NCBI GenBank assembly: GCA_947473475.1
Contig: CANJBZ010000021.1
Coordinates: forward strand, 1 to 64,000
Source of the DNA: Alphaproteobacteria bacterium
GTDB taxonomy: Bacteria > Pseudomonadota > Alphaproteobacteria > Micropepsales > Micropepsaceae
Length of the DNA stretch: 64,000 nucleotides
Reading direction: 5' to 3'
Below the pieces are notes generated by a model. That model was not told where the DNA came from and ran no database searches. It saw only the letters and a list, made by a program, of their open reading frames with translations. A program made the translations under genes and the position numbers. Positions 32,699 to 42,237 of the stretch are shown piece by piece (positions within the stretch are counted from its first letter, which is position 1; each line of letters starts with the position of its first letter).

Positions 32699-34294
32699 TC
32701 AGCGCGCGTCGGCGACGGCGGCGAAGCAGGATTGGCCGCGTTTCACCATCAGATTGCAGATGGCGCGGGCTTCGGCTTCGGCGAACATTCCCAGCCGCGC
32801 CCTGTACATGATGCGCTTGCCGTTCTGGAACGGGATCACGAGCGTCTGCGCTTGGCCGATCACATCGACGCCGCGCTGCACGAAAGCGGAGAGTTTCGCC
32901 TTCGCCATTGTCTCGCTTGCGAAAGCGCCAATCTGAACCGCCCACCGCTTCATAGTCGCCGTGCTCGGACCGGACAGCATGTCTGCCGTCGCCAGGGCCG
33001 CTCCGCTCGGAACCGTGCTCCCGCCGCCGTCACCTTGGGAAACGGGTACCGATGCATCGGCAAGGCGAAGAGACGGGCCGGGGCCGAGCTGCAGCGGCGG
33101 CATTTTCGTGGGATCGTGCCGCAGAGCTTCAATCACCGATCCGCGATCGGCCACTTGCATGGCATCGGACGGCTTCAGGATTGGAATCACCGCCGGGCCT
33201 GCAACCGGCGCCAGAATCGTCTCGCTATGCGGCGCCTTGGCATCGGCAACCAGAACTTGCGCTTTATCCTTTGCCTTGCCGCGCGCCTTGGGCTCAAGCG
33301 CGGCCAGCATCAGCCCCTGTTCCTCCGGCGCATTGCCGTTAAAGACAGTGCGCTCCGGTCCTTGGCCACCCTTCCACGGCGCATTGGCGTCCGCCAGGAA
33401 GGTGGGGTTGTCCTTGGCGACGTCGAAGGCGGCGGCCAGCAGACGCATCATCTCGCGATCGCGCACGGCGGCGGTCGGTCCGCCCAGCACAACGCCGATC
33501 AAATGCTTGTTGTCGCGCACGGCGGACGTGACGAGGTTGAAGCCCGAGAGCTGCGTGTAGCCCGTCTTGATTCCGTCGGTGCCCCCGAACGCGGCCAGCA
33601 GATTGTCGTGCGTCCCATAGTTGCGGCCGGCATAGGTGAAACCGGGCACCGAGAAATAATGGAAATATTGCGGGAAATCATAGGCGAGATGGCGGGCCAG
33701 AATCGCCATATCGCGCGCCGTCGTGAGCTGCAGCGGATTGGGCAGGCCGGACGCATTGTGGAAATTGGTATGCGTCATGCCGAGTTCGTGAGCCTTCTCG
33801 GTCATCATCTGACCGAAGGTCTCTTCGCTGCCGCCACCGAGCGTTTCGGCAATCACCACCGCCACGTCGTTGGCGGAAAGAACGGTCAGCGCCTTGATGG
33901 CGAGGTCGACGGGAATTGCGGCGCCCGGACCCATCGCAAGCTTGGTCGGCTCCTGTTCGGCCGCATGCACCGAGGTGATCATCGGCGTGTCGAGCGCAAG
34001 CTTGCCTTTTTCGACAGCCTCGAACAGCAAGTACAGCGTCATCATTTTGGTCAGAGACGCAGGATAGCGAATCGCATCCGGATTGCGTCCGTACAGGACT
34101 TTGCCGGTGGCGCCATCGACGACGATGGCAGCATCTTTTTCCGGTGAGGGGAGAATCGGTTTGATCGACCGCGAAAATTTCTTCTTCGGCGCGGCATCGG
34201 CGGCAGAGCTGGCCACAAGGCTCGGGACCAGCACCATGAGAGCCGTCAGGCATGCTGCCGCGAAGTGGGACCTGAAGCGACTCTTACCCTGCAT
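32699..34294 (-). CDS. D-alanyl-D-alanine carboxypeptidase with C-terminal SPOR domain
   Basis: The 531-residue exported enzyme has a signal peptide ending near SSAADAAPK and a peptidase S11 (DacA-type) domain with its three motifs in order: ASLTKMM (SxxK, about residue 81), LSAND (SxN, about 140) and GIKTGYT (KTG, about 241). It trims D-Ala from peptidoglycan stem peptides. After a long low-complexity linker the C-terminus (about 455-530) is a SPOR domain, KRWAVQIGAFASETMAKAKL, which targets denuded glycan at the septum. ATG 34294 with AAGGGGAAG upstream is preferred over the longer frame. S11-SPOR fusions are common in alphaproteobacteria. Confidence 0.9.
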   Translation of the reverse strand: MQGKSRFRSHFAAACLTALMVLVPSLVASSAADAAPKKKFSRSIKPILPSPEKDAAIVVDGATGKVLYGRNPDAIRYPASLTKMMTLYLLFEAVEKGKLALDTPMITSVHAAEQEPTKLAMGPGAAIPVDLAIKALTVLSANDVAVVIAETLGGGSEETFGQMMTEKAHELGMTHTNFHNASGLPNPLQLTTARDMAILARHLAYDFPQYFHYFSVPGFTYAGRNYGTHDNLLAAFGGTDGIKTGYTQLSGFNLVTSAVRDNKHLIGVVLGGPTAAVRDREMMRLLAAAFDVAKDNPTFLADANAPWKGGQGPERTVFNGNAPEEQGLMLAALEPKARGKAKDKAQVLVADAKAPHSETILAPVAGPAVIPILKPSDAMQVADRGSVIEALRHDPTKMPPLQLGPGPSLRLADASVPVSQGDGGGSTVPSGAALATADMLSGPSTATMKRWAVQIGAFASETMAKAKLSAFVQRGVDVIGQAQTLVIPFQNGKRIMYRARLGMFAEAEARAICNLMVKRGQSCFAAVADAR

Positions 34295-34509
34295 GAGCTT
34301 CCCCTTGGGGCCTTGATCGAATCGCGCTTCGAAATGAGACCAAATTGTGTCGCATCCCGCAAGCTCGAAACCGGTCAAGGCCATTATATTGTAACAAACC
34401 TACCTTAACGAAAGCCCTCCAGCTGAATCACTATAGCGCGATTAGTTCCTGATTCTAATAGCAAATTTTCGGGCAAAGCGGTCAGAATGGTGCAGTGCAA
34501 CATTTTTTC

Positions 34510-34538
34510 TTGACACCGGGCGTTAATCGCCGCATATA
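34510..34538 (+). promoter_or_regulatory. Sigma-70-type promoter of the phasin gene
   Basis: TTGACA (34510-34515) and CATATA (34533-34538) are spaced by 17 bp, close to ideal for a housekeeping sigma factor. The PhaR-type palindrome begins 7 bp past the -10 element, near the expected start of transcription. Confidence 0.75.
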
Positions 34539-34543
34539 AGCGA

Positions 34544-34558
34544 TGCTGCACTGCAGCA
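34544..34558. promoter_or_regulatory. Probable PhaR operator of the phasin gene
   Basis: The palindrome TGCTGCACTGCAGCA contains CTGC-N3-GCAG (34546-34556), which fits the known consensus CTGCN3-4GCAG of the polyhydroxyalkanoate-sensing repressor PhaR. It lies directly after the -10 element, where bound repressor would block initiation. A related half (TGCAGTGCA) lies near 34488. Confidence 0.7.
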
Positions 34559-34582
34559 AGGTGGCAAACCGAGGACACGCAA

Positions 34583-35020
34583 ATGGCTAAGAAAACGATC
34601 CCGACCGGCGCGGAAACTATCGAAACTGCATACGTCTCCGGCACAGAAGCCATGAAAGATGGCTTCGAGAAGGCTGTAAAGAGCTATGATCATATTATCA
34701 CGTTCGGCAAAGACAATGCCGAAGCTGTGTTGAAATCGGCCAACGCGGCCGGCAAAGGCGTTGAGACGTTCAATTCGGAAGTTATGGCGTTTGCCCGCAA
34801 GTCGACCGAAGACAGCGTCGCCGCCGCAAAGGCCGTGTTTTCATCCAAGACCGTGGAAGAAGCCTTTCAGCTGCAAAGCGAATTCAGCAAGCAGATGTTC
34901 GAAACCTATGTCGACCAGCTTGCCAAATTCGGCGACATGGCCCTCGCGATGACGCGCAAGGCCGCTGAACCGATCCAAGCGCGCGTTTCTGCATTCTCGG
35001 AGCTGGTACGCGCCGCCTGA
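34583..35020 (+). CDS. Phasin family protein
   Basis: The 145-residue helical protein matches the phasin_2 type: AMKDGFEKAVKSYDHIITFG, DNAEAVLKSANAAGKGVETF, then VEEAFQLQSEFSKQMFETYV. Phasins coat polyhydroxyalkanoate granules and set their size and number. The 288-bp upstream gap carries a promoter and a PhaR-type operator, and a terminator follows, so the gene is a monocistronic, granule-regulated unit. PHA synthase genes are elsewhere. Confidence 0.88.
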   Translation: MAKKTIPTGAETIETAYVSGTEAMKDGFEKAVKSYDHIITFGKDNAEAVLKSANAAGKGVETFNSEVMAFARKSTEDSVAAAKAVFSSKTVEEAFQLQSEFSKQMFETYVDQLAKFGDMALAMTRKAAEPIQARVSAFSELVRAA

Positions 35021-35046
35021 AGCACTACATACATCAAACGGTAAGC

Positions 35047-35085
35047 AAAGGCCTCGGACCGTGCTCCGGGGCCTTTCGCTTTTTC
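35047..35085 (+). terminator. Rho-independent terminator of the phasin gene
   Basis: The stem AAAGGCC...GGCCTTT, with inner TCGGA/TCCGG pairing, is followed by CGCTTTTTCC. It lies 26 bp after the stop codon. Confidence 0.8.
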
Positions 35086-35162
35086 CGCGGCGCTCGTAAC
35101 CTTGTCTTGGTCGCCTATGTCCTAATTTATGCCACGGGTGTGGCGCAGGCTTTGAAAGATTC

Positions 35163-35552
35163 ATGAGCGAATGCCGCTTGCACGACAGGTTTGAACCGCT
35201 GAGCGCGGGTCCCGCACGTCCTCCCGGACAGGGCGATGGCGATTCGGGGGACCACGGCAGCGGAACGGGCATTGTCACGAAGACTCGTCCGAAGACCAAA
35301 AAGCCTTCGCTGTACAAAGTTCTCATCCTCAACGACGATTACACGCCGATGGAGTTCGTCGTGCATGTGCTGGAGCGCTTCTTCGCCAAGGCGCGTGAAG
35401 AAGCGGTTGAAATCATGTTGCACGTCCACCGGCAAGGTGTCGGCATCTGCGGCGTTTATACCTTCGAAGTGGCCGAGACGAAGGTTGCGCAGGTGATCGA
35501 ATTGGCCAGGCGCCATCAACATCCGCTTCAATGCACGATGGAGAAAGAGTAG
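35163..35552 (+). CDS. clpS: ClpS adaptor
   Basis: The 129-residue protein has the ClpS core from about residue 48: [20 protein letters not shown], the N-degron pocket region with the DD and TPMEFV residues, and [19 protein letters not shown]. ClpS delivers N-end-rule substrates to ClpAP. The N-terminal 45 residues are Gly/Pro-rich and disordered. ATG 35163 may be longer than the native start, but no better one is seen. clpA follows after 9 bp, the usual operon. Confidence 0.95.
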   Translation: MSECRLHDRFEPLSAGPARPPGQGDGDSGDHGSGTGIVTKTRPKTKKPSLYKVLILNDDYTPMEFVVHVLERFFAKAREEAVEIMLHVHRQGVGICGVYTFEVAETKVAQVIELARRHQHPLQCTMEKE

Positions 35553-35561
35553 TCCCGCTAG

Positions 35562-37883
35562 ATGCCCTCCTTATCCCGCAGTCTCGAACAAGCCCTGCAT
35601 CGCGCGATTAGACTCGCGAGCGAACGCCGGCACGAATACGCGACCCTCGAACATCTGCTGCTGGCCTTGGTGGACGACACCGATGCCGCCCAGGTGATGC
35701 GCGCCTGCAACGTCGATCTCGACGCCTTGCGCGCCGGTCTCACCAAATATGTCGACGAGGATCTTGCGACCCTCAGCATCGATGACGGCGAAGACGCCAA
35801 ACCGACGACCGGATTCCAGCGTGTCGTTCAGCGCGCCGTGCTGCACGTCCAAAATTCCGGCCGCGACGAGGTGACCGGCGCCAACGTGTTGGTGGCGCTG
35901 TTCTCGGAACGCGAAAGCCACGCGGTTTACTTCCTGCAGGAACAGAATATGTCGCGGCTCGACGCCGTGAATTACATGAGTCACGGCATCGCCAAGCGGC
36001 CCGGCATGAGTCAGGCCAAGCCGGTTCGCGGCGCGGACGAAGAAGAAGAGGGCGGTGAGAAAGCGGCCAAGCAAGGCACCGACGCGCTCGAAGCCTATTG
36101 CGTCAATTTGAACGAGAAAGCGCGGAAGGGCCGCATCGATCCGCTGATCGGCCGCGAACCCGAAGTCGAACGCACCATCCAAATTCTCTGCCGCCGCAGC
36201 AAGAATAATCCGCTGTTCGTTGGCGACCCTGGCGTGGGCAAAACCGCCATCGCCGAAGGCTTGGCTCGCAAGATCGTCAAGGGCGAAGTGCCGGAAGTTC
36301 TGACGGGCTGCACGATCTACTCGCTCGATATGGGCTCGTTGATCGCCGGCACGCGCTATCGCGGCGATTTCGAAGAACGCGTGAAATCGGTGGTGAAGGA
36401 ATTGGAGGCGCTGAAAGGCGCAATCCTCTTCATCGACGAGATTCATACCGTAATCGGCGCGGGCGCTACCTCCGGCGGCGCCATGGATGCGTCCAATTTG
36501 CTGAAGCCCGCGTTGCAGGCCGGCACGCTGCGCTGTATGGGTTCGACCACGTATAAGGAATACCGCCAATATTTCGAGAAAGACCGTGCGCTGGTGCGCC
36601 GGTTCCAGAAGATCGACGTGGCGGAGCCGACCATTCCCGACGCCATCAAAATCCTCAAAGGGCTGAAGCCTTATTTCGAGGACTTTCACAAGGTCCGCTA
36701 CACCGCCGAAGCGGTGAAAGCGGCCGTGGAACTGGCGGCGAAATACATCAACGACCGCAAGCTGCCCGACAAGGCGATCGATGTGATCGACGAAGTCGGC
36801 GCCTCGCAGATGCTGTTGCCCGAGAGTAAGCGCAAGAAGGTGATCGGCGTCCGCGAAGTGGAAGAGGTGGTCGCGAAGATTGCGCGTATTCCGCCAAAGT
36901 CCGTGTCGAAGACGGATGCGGAGGCTCTGCGCACGCTGGAAGACGACCTGAAGCGCGTCGTGTATGGCCAGGATAACGCCATTCATGCGTTGACCTCGGC
37001 GATTAAGCTCGCGCGCGCGGGTTTGCGCCAGCCGGAAAAGCCCATCGGCTGTTACCTGTTCTCTGGCCCCACAGGCGTCGGCAAGACCGAGGTCGCCAAG
37101 CAATTGGCCCGCGTGTTGGGTGTCGAGCTCCTGCGCTTCGACATGAGCGAGTATATGGAGCGCCATACGGTGTCGCGTCTGATCGGCGCGCCGCCGGGCT
37201 ATGTTGGCTTCGACCAGGGCGGTTTGCTCACCGATGGAATCGATCAGCATCCGCATTGTGTGCTTCTGCTCGATGAAATCGAAAAGGCCCATGGCGACCT
37301 GTTCAATATTCTGTTGCAGGTGATGGACCACGGGAAGCTGACCGATCACAACGGCAAGAAGATCGATTTCCGCAACGTCGTGCTCATCATGACCACGAAT
37401 GCGGGCGCCTCCGATGCCGCTAAGGAATCGATCGGCTTCGGACGCGGCAAGCGGGAAGGCGAGGACGAAGAGGCCATCAAACGGCTGTTCACGCCGGAAT
37501 TCCGCAACCGCCTGGATGCAACGATTCCATTCGCCTCACTGACGCGCGCGACCATCGACCGCGTGGTCGAGAAGTTCATGCTCGAACTGGAAGCGCAGTT
37601 GATCGACCGCGACGTCACATTCGACCTGACGGAGGAAGCCACGCGCTGGCTCGGCGAAAAGGGCTACGACGATGCGTTCGGCGCGCGGCCTCTCGCACGT
37701 GTGATCCAGGAATACATCAAGAAGCCGTTGGCGGACGAAATCCTGTTCGGCAAGCTTAAGAACGGCGGTACGGTGCGCGTGCTGCTCGATCGCGAGAACG
37801 ATAAGCTCGCTTTCGAGTTCATTACCGATCAGAAGGCCAATCTTGCCGCCCATGGCAGGAAGAAGCCGAAGGAAGAAGTCTAG
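35562..37883 (+). CDS. clpA: ClpA ATP-dependent protease ATP-binding subunit
   Basis: The 773-residue AAA+ unfoldase has an N-domain with Clp repeats (about residues 1-145), a first AAA module with [15 protein letters not shown] (about 222), and a second with [15 protein letters not shown] (about 502) and the arginine-finger region FRNRLDATI. As ClpAP it unfolds proteins for degradation by ClpP, and ClpS steers its choice. Length fits ClpA; the long middle domain of ClpB is absent. It follows clpS closely and is followed by a separate small secreted protein. Confidence 0.95.
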   Translation: MPSLSRSLEQALHRAIRLASERRHEYATLEHLLLALVDDTDAAQVMRACNVDLDALRAGLTKYVDEDLATLSIDDGEDAKPTTGFQRVVQRAVLHVQNSGRDEVTGANVLVALFSERESHAVYFLQEQNMSRLDAVNYMSHGIAKRPGMSQAKPVRGADEEEEGGEKAAKQGTDALEAYCVNLNEKARKGRIDPLIGREPEVERTIQILCRRSKNNPLFVGDPGVGKTAIAEGLARKIVKGEVPEVLTGCTIYSLDMGSLIAGTRYRGDFEERVKSVVKELEALKGAILFIDEIHTVIGAGATSGGAMDASNLLKPALQAGTLRCMGSTTYKEYRQYFEKDRALVRRFQKIDVAEPTIPDAIKILKGLKPYFEDFHKVRYTAEAVKAAVELAAKYINDRKLPDKAIDVIDEVGASQMLLPESKRKKVIGVREVEEVVAKIARIPPKSVSKTDAEALRTLEDDLKRVVYGQDNAIHALTSAIKLARAGLRQPEKPIGCYLFSGPTGVGKTEVAKQLARVLGVELLRFDMSEYMERHTVSRLIGAPPGYVGFDQGGLLTDGIDQHPHCVLLLDEIEKAHGDLFNILLQVMDHGKLTDHNGKKIDFRNVVLIMTTNAGASDAAKESIGFGRGKREGEDEEAIKRLFTPEFRNRLDATIPFASLTRATIDRVVEKFMLELEAQLIDRDVTFDLTEEATRWLGEKGYDDAFGARPLARVIQEYIKKPLADEILFGKLKNGGTVRVLLDRENDKLAFEFITDQKANLAAHGRKKPKEEV

Positions 37884-37892
37884 GAGGTCAAG

Positions 37893-38279
37893 ATGCGCAG
37901 TTCATTGGGCGTGCTTGTGGGTGTAGCTCTTGTTTTGTCCGCGTTGCCGGCTGCGGCTCATCATGGCTGGGGCGGCAATTCCGACGCGGTCAGCGAAATG
38001 ACCGGCGTTGTGGTTTCACCCGTCAGCCTCTCCGGGCCGCACGGTACGATGAAAATCAAAACCGCCGACGGAAAGACCTGGGACATCACGCTGGCGCCGC
38101 CGTTCCGCACAAGCTCCGCCGGCCTGAAGCAGGATACCCTTAAGGTCGGCAACATGGTCACGGTGCACGGCAACAAGAATCGCGATGCCAACCGCTTTGA
38201 GATGAAGACGGTTCAGGTGGACTACGAAGGCAAGCACTTCATGGTCTATCCGGAACGTGAAGCTACTCTGCACCGTTGA
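37893..38279 (+). CDS. DUF6152-type secreted protein
   Basis: The 128-residue exported protein has a signal peptide ending near PAAAHHGW. The mature N-terminal His-His motif and the GHGT-like beta-rich body (VVVSPVSLSGPHGTMKIK, TLKVGNMVTVHGNKNRD) match the DUF6152 family. N-terminal AHH motifs recall metal-binding periplasmic proteins, but no activity is known. Its stop codon overlaps the TTG start of the next membrane protein gene, which suggests joint function. Confidence 0.75.
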   Translation: MRSSLGVLVGVALVLSALPAAAHHGWGGNSDAVSEMTGVVVSPVSLSGPHGTMKIKTADGKTWDITLAPPFRTSSAGLKQDTLKVGNMVTVHGNKNRDANRFEMKTVQVDYEGKHFMVYPEREATLHR

Positions 38280-38767
38280 GCTTTTATGACGCGATGGCGT
38301 GGCTGGAGGCATCGCCTCTTGGCCACGCCATGCGCGACACCGGTCTTTGGACCTATAGTGTCGTCAATCTCACCCATATTTTAGGCGTGGCGATGTTGTT
38401 CGGATCGATCCTGATCCTGGACTTGCGCCTGCTTGGTCTGTGGAAGCAGGTGCCGTTGTCCGCATTATCGGCGCCCGTCGTGTCGATTGCGGGGATTGGG
38501 CTTGTCGTTGCGCTTATCAGCGGCTCCGGCCTGCTGGCGACCAAGGCGACGGAGTATGTCGGCAACCCGTTTCTCTACATCAAATTCCCCGCCATTGGTT
38601 TGGGGCTTCTGAACATCTGGCTGCTGCACCGCTCATCCGCGTGGCGGGCGCACCGCGTGCGCGCGCTTGAGCCGCGCGAGGAATCGCAATTGCGCCGGAT
38701 GGGCGGCGTGTCGCTCGCATCGTGGCTGACGGCCATCAGCGCCGGCCGCATGATCGGCTATTGGTAA
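38276..38767 (+). CDS. Small polytopic membrane protein (DUF6644-like)
   Basis: The 163-residue protein has about four membrane segments, including YSVVNLTHILGVAMLFGSIL with a conserved His and LRLLGLWKQVPLSALSAPVV. It resembles the DUF6644 family that often pairs with DUF6152 proteins. The His residues could ligate haem or metal. The TTG at 38276 overlaps the previous stop (TTGA) and yields a full first helix; an ATG at 38294 is a shorter alternative. Confidence 0.7.
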   Translation: MSFYDAMAWLEASPLGHAMRDTGLWTYSVVNLTHILGVAMLFGSILILDLRLLGLWKQVPLSALSAPVVSIAGIGLVVALISGSGLLATKATEYVGNPFLYIKFPAIGLGLLNIWLLHRSSAWRAHRVRALEPREESQLRRMGGVSLASWLTAISAGRMIGYW

Positions 38768-38774
38768 TTCCGCC

Positions 38775-39605
38775 GTGACGACGCAGGTCGACGGCGGCAT
38801 TCAGATCCGGCTCGATATGCCGTACGGCGGTGGTGCGCAGGGCGATCTTTGCGTGGACGTCTACCTGCCGGCCGGAGCTGGTCCGCATCCCGCGCTGCTT
38901 TGCCTGCATGGCGGCGCCTGGTTGCGTGGTTCGCAGCGCCAATACAGCAGTTGGAGCCCCTGGCTCGCAGAACGCGGCTACGCCGTCATCGCGGTAGACT
39001 ATCGCCTGTCGAAAGACGGTGAGCCCGCATGGCCGGGCGTGTGGGACGATGTCTGCCGCTCGCTGGAGTGGCTGCTCGCTAACGCTGCGTCGCTGAACAT
39101 CGATGCAGCGCGGATTGTTGCCGTCGGTGACTCCGCGGGCGCGCACATGGCGGCGCTACTCTCACTGGACGAAGGGACCGCGCCGCATATCCGTGCCGTC
39201 GTCGGCGTTTATGGCATTTACGATCTGCCGGATTGGTGGCGCATCACGCAACCACCGCGCCGCAAAGACAATCCGGTCTTGAAACTGATGGGCCGCCCTT
39301 ACACCGAAGCGGAGCAGGAATACGAAAGTTTCTCTCCGCTACATCGGCTGCAGCAGGTCGCGCCCACAGCGAACTATCTCATCGTTCACGGCGACCAAGA
39401 TGCCATCGTCCACCACGATCAATCCGAGAGACTTGTTTCAGCCCTGCGCACCAAAGGCGCGGATGTCGAAACGATTCTGATTCCCGGCGCCGGACATCAT
39501 TGGTTCTCATGGGAAGAAGGCAATCCTACGCGCCGCCGCGTCGATGAAGAACCCAACGCCACATTGGCGCCCCACCTCTTGCAGTTTCTCCGCACGCACG
39601 TATGA
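38775..39605 (+). CDS. Alpha/beta hydrolase (BD-FAE/HSL-like)
   Basis: The 276-residue enzyme has the oxyanion motif CLHGGAWLRGS (about residue 42), nucleophile elbow VGDSAGAHMAALL (Ser about 120), the acid in VHGDQDAIVHH and catalytic His in GAGHHWFSWEEG. These match carboxylesterases of the hormone-sensitive lipase and feruloyl-esterase-like groups. No signal peptide is seen, so it acts in the cytoplasm. GTG 38775 lies 7 bp after the membrane protein stop, suggesting the same operon. Confidence 0.85.
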   Translation: MTTQVDGGIQIRLDMPYGGGAQGDLCVDVYLPAGAGPHPALLCLHGGAWLRGSQRQYSSWSPWLAERGYAVIAVDYRLSKDGEPAWPGVWDDVCRSLEWLLANAASLNIDAARIVAVGDSAGAHMAALLSLDEGTAPHIRAVVGVYGIYDLPDWWRITQPPRRKDNPVLKLMGRPYTEAEQEYESFSPLHRLQQVAPTANYLIVHGDQDAIVHHDQSERLVSALRTKGADVETILIPGAGHHWFSWEEGNPTRRRVDEEPNATLAPHLLQFLRTHV

Positions 39606-39646
39606 GCACGCATTCCCTCCCCCGCTGGGGGAGAGGGGGTGCCGCG

Positions 39647-40066
39647 CTACTCCAAAGCGGCTTTGATTTTCTCGGCGAGCGCTTTGAGTTTGTCGGGATT
39701 TTCCATGTTCCGCGCGTGAAGACCGAAATCGGCGCCGCCGCTGCGGGGGATGATGTGGAAATGGACGTGGAAGACGCTCTGGCCGGCGGGTGCGCCGTTC
39801 AATTGCGCGACCATAATGCCCGGTACACCCAAACCTTTTTTCACGGCCTTGGCGACTTTCTGTGTTGTCGCCATCAAAGCGGCCGCGCCTTCGGGCGACA
39901 GCTCGAAAATGTTCTCGGCCGGCTCTTTGGGAATCACGAGCGTATGGCCATCCGATTGCGGCATCACATCCATGAATGCCAACGTCTTGTCGTCTTCATA
40001 AACTTTGATCGACGGAATTTCGCCGCGCAAAATCCGGGCAAAGATATTGTTGCTGTCGTAGGCCAA
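39647..40066 (-). CDS. HIT family hydrolase
   Basis: The 139-residue protein has the histidine-triad motif HVHFHIIPR (about residue 100) and the N-terminal NIFARILRGEIP typical of HinT-like enzymes that cleave AMP from lysyl or other adenylates. The TTG at 40066 is preceded by GAGGAGAAC, an excellent ribosome site; longer frames run into the upstream gene and lack support. It lies 11 bp after the secreted protein at 40078-40542 and is probably co-transcribed with it. Confidence 0.88.
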   Translation of the reverse strand: MAYDSNNIFARILRGEIPSIKVYEDDKTLAFMDVMPQSDGHTLVIPKEPAENIFELSPEGAAALMATTQKVAKAVKKGLGVPGIMVAQLNGAPAGQSVFHVHFHIIPRSGGADFGLHARNMENPDKLKALAEKIKAALE

Positions 40067-40077
40067 GACCGTTCTCC

Positions 40078-40542
40078 TCAAACCCCGCAACCGCGCGCGA
40101 CGGGAAAGGGGTAAACGGGCGTGACTTTCATCAAGCCCCAATTCAATTTTGTTTCGGTATCGAACAGATTGATGTGCTCGTCATCGACGCGGTCCACGCG
40201 GAAGAGATCGTGCGTATCGGCGGTCGAGCCCGTTACCGGCTTGCCGTCGACGGTTTCGCTGATGGTCGCCAGGTTTCCGCGTTGAAAGGTCCAACTGCCG
40301 GTTTCTTTGGCGTCTCCCGCCACACCGCAATTGCTGTCGATTACCCGGATTTCCTTGAGATACGTCCCGGGCGTCTCAAGGGTGAGGAACACCTGCAAGT
40401 GCGCGCCACCCTCGACGCCTTCCGCGAACCAGCGGCCGGTGAGCGGCGAGTCCGCGGCGCCATAGGCAGGCGCTGCCCCAAGCATCAGGACAGCAAGCAT
40501 CTGCCAAGGGCGAAGCCGGAAAGCGCGGCGAAAGAGTGTCAT
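40078..40542 (-). CDS. Small secreted protein of unknown function
   Basis: The 154-residue exported protein has a basic then hydrophobic N-terminus (MTLFRRAFRLRPWQMLAVLM) with a likely cleavage near AYGAAD, and a beta-rich lipocalin-like body: LTGRWFAEGVEGG, ETGSWTFQRGN and NLFDTETKLNWGLMKV. Two Cys could pair. I do not recognise a family. The ATG at 40542 has GGGGA upstream. The HIT gene follows closely. Confidence 0.6.
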   Translation of the reverse strand: MTLFRRAFRLRPWQMLAVLMLGAAPAYGAADSPLTGRWFAEGVEGGAHLQVFLTLETPGTYLKEIRVIDSNCGVAGDAKETGSWTFQRGNLATISETVDGKPVTGSTADTHDLFRVDRVDDEHINLFDTETKLNWGLMKVTPVYPFPVARGCGV

Positions 40543-40612
40543 CGTTAATCCCCGCATAAATGGTTCGAGCAAAGTACATCAGTGGCCCGCGCGGTACGAG
40601 GGGGCCGCAGTT

Positions 40613-41773
40613 CTAAGTGACATTACGATACGGCGCCTGTTCCGCCAGTTCTTCCATATGCTCGGCAACGGCGGCGCGCTCGTTTTCAAGGTAATCGGCT
40701 ACCGCCTGCCGCAAACCCGCATGCGCGATGTAATGCGCGGAATAGGTGGGCGAGGGCAGATAGCCGCGTAACAGCTTGTGTCCGCCTTGCGCGCCGGCTT
40801 CGACCCGTTTCAGTTTGCGTTCAATCGCAAAATCGATGGCCTGATAATAGCAGGTCTCGAAATGCAGGAACGGCACATAGCCGGTACAGCCCCAATTGCG
40901 GCCGTATAGAGCCTCATCGTCGAAAAAGTTCAGGGCGCCGGCCACGTAACGGCCGTCGAGCTTGGCCATAATCAGCAGGATCTGCTCGCTCATGCTTTCG
41001 CCGATGCGGCTGAAAAACTCCCGCGTCAGGTAAGGCGGATTCCATTTCTGATTCCCGGTCGCCGTGTAGCAATCGAAGAACGCGTCCCATACGCCTTCCG
41101 TCAAATCAGTACCCGTCAGCCACTCAAAGGCGACGCCATCTTGGACAACCGCTGCCCGTTCTTTGCGTAGATTCTTTCGCTTGGAGGACGACAGGGCGCC
41201 CAGAAAACCATCGAAGGAGTCATATCCTTCGTTCTGCCAATGGAACTGCTGGTCGGTTCGCCTAAGGAAGCCTTGGTCTTCGGCACTCCGCCATTCCGGT
41301 TCGGTGATGAAGGTGATGTGCAGCGATGACGCCCCGAAGGTCTCCACAGCCCTCTCGCCCGCTTGCAGCAACAACGCCTCGGTTTGCGCGGCGGGTTCGC
41401 CCGCGGCAATCAGCAAGCGCCGTCCAGACACGGGCGTGAAGGGGACGCTGCCTTGCAATTTCGGGTAGTAGCGTCCGCCCGCGCGCGCAAAGGCTTCTGC
41501 CCAGCCGTGGTCGAAAACATATTCGCCGTAGGAATGATTTTTCAGATACAGCGGCAGCAGCCCAATCGGCGAACCGTCCCGTTCCAGCACCAGATGCACC
41601 GGCCGCCAGCCGGTTTTTGCCGTGGCGGAACCCGATTGCTCAAGCGCGGCGAAGAACGCATGCCGCGTGAACGGGTGGGGCAGAGGCGCGGCCAGCGGGT
41701 TGGCGAGTTTGTCCCAGACCGAAGCGCCAACTACTTGCGCGGATTCTGCAAAGGCGGCGGTTAGTTTCGTCAC
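40613..41773 (-). CDS. FemAB-like acyltransferase (GNAT superfamily, DUF482)
   Basis: The 386-residue protein matches the FemAB-like family formerly DUF482: PFTRHAFFAALEQSGSATAKTG, then PLYLKNHSYGEYVFDHGWAEA, FLGALSSSKRKNLRKERA and the end RVEAGAQGGHKLLRGYLP. These are acyl or aminoacyl transferases of unknown substrate, widespread in alphaproteobacteria. The GTG at 41773 overlaps the stop of the RidA gene, showing translational coupling. Confidence 0.8.
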   Translation of the reverse strand: MTKLTAAFAESAQVVGASVWDKLANPLAAPLPHPFTRHAFFAALEQSGSATAKTGWRPVHLVLERDGSPIGLLPLYLKNHSYGEYVFDHGWAEAFARAGGRYYPKLQGSVPFTPVSGRRLLIAAGEPAAQTEALLLQAGERAVETFGASSLHITFITEPEWRSAEDQGFLRRTDQQFHWQNEGYDSFDGFLGALSSSKRKNLRKERAAVVQDGVAFEWLTGTDLTEGVWDAFFDCYTATGNQKWNPPYLTREFFSRIGESMSEQILLIMAKLDGRYVAGALNFFDDEALYGRNWGCTGYVPFLHFETCYYQAIDFAIERKLKRVEAGAQGGHKLLRGYLPSPTYSAHYIAHAGLRQAVADYLENERAAVAEHMEELAEQAPYRNVT

Positions 41774-42237
41774 GCGACCTCAAAGATCGCTTCGACTTCC
41801 ACCGCGACATTGCGAGGCAGCGAGGCCGCGCCCACAGCGGCGCGCGCATGGCGGCCGGCTTCGCCGAAGACCTGCACAAACAATTCGGACGCGCCGTTGA
41901 TCACTTCGGGATGTTGCGTGAATCCCGGCACAGCGTTGACGAATCCGGTGACTTTCACCACCCGCGTTACGCGATCCAGATCGCCGTCGAGCGCCTGCGA
42001 CGCTTGCGCAATGACATTGATGGCCGCCAATCGTGCGGCCCGCTGGGCATCCTCAAGAGTGATTTCACGGCCGACCGTGCCCACATATTCCAGGCCGTTC
42101 GCACCGGCCGTAATCTGTCCGGAAATGAACAAAAGCGAGCCCGTGCGGACAAAGGGAACATAAGCGCCTTGCGGTGGGGCGGGGTTGGGCAGATCGATGC
42201 CCAATTCCTTCAATCGCGCGGCTATGCGTTCTCTCAT
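41770..42237 (-). CDS. RidA family protein
   Basis: The 155-residue protein has the RidA/YjgF fold: LPNPAPPQGAYVPFVRTGSL, LFISGQITAG, ARLAAINVIAQA, and the closing AVGAASLPRNVAVEVEAIF, with the Arg expected to bind the imine carboxylate (about in HARAAVGAASLPRN). RidA deaminates reactive enamines and imines from amino acid metabolism. This version is of the longer bacterial type with an extra N-terminal helix. ATG 42237 has AAAGGAA upstream at good spacing. Confidence 0.88.
   Translation of the reverse strand: MRERIAARLKELGIDLPNPAPPQGAYVPFVRTGSLLFISGQITAGANGLEYVGTVGREITLEDAQRAARLAAINVIAQASQALDGDLDRVTRVVKVTGFVNAVPGFTQHPEVINGASELFVQVFGEAGRHARAAVGAASLPRNVAVEVEAIFEVA

Noticed and set aside
35571-37349. 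592-codon frame antisense to clpA
   Set aside because: It is the mirror of a strongly conserved AAA+ gene with all motifs in the sense frame; high GC content opens antisense frames.
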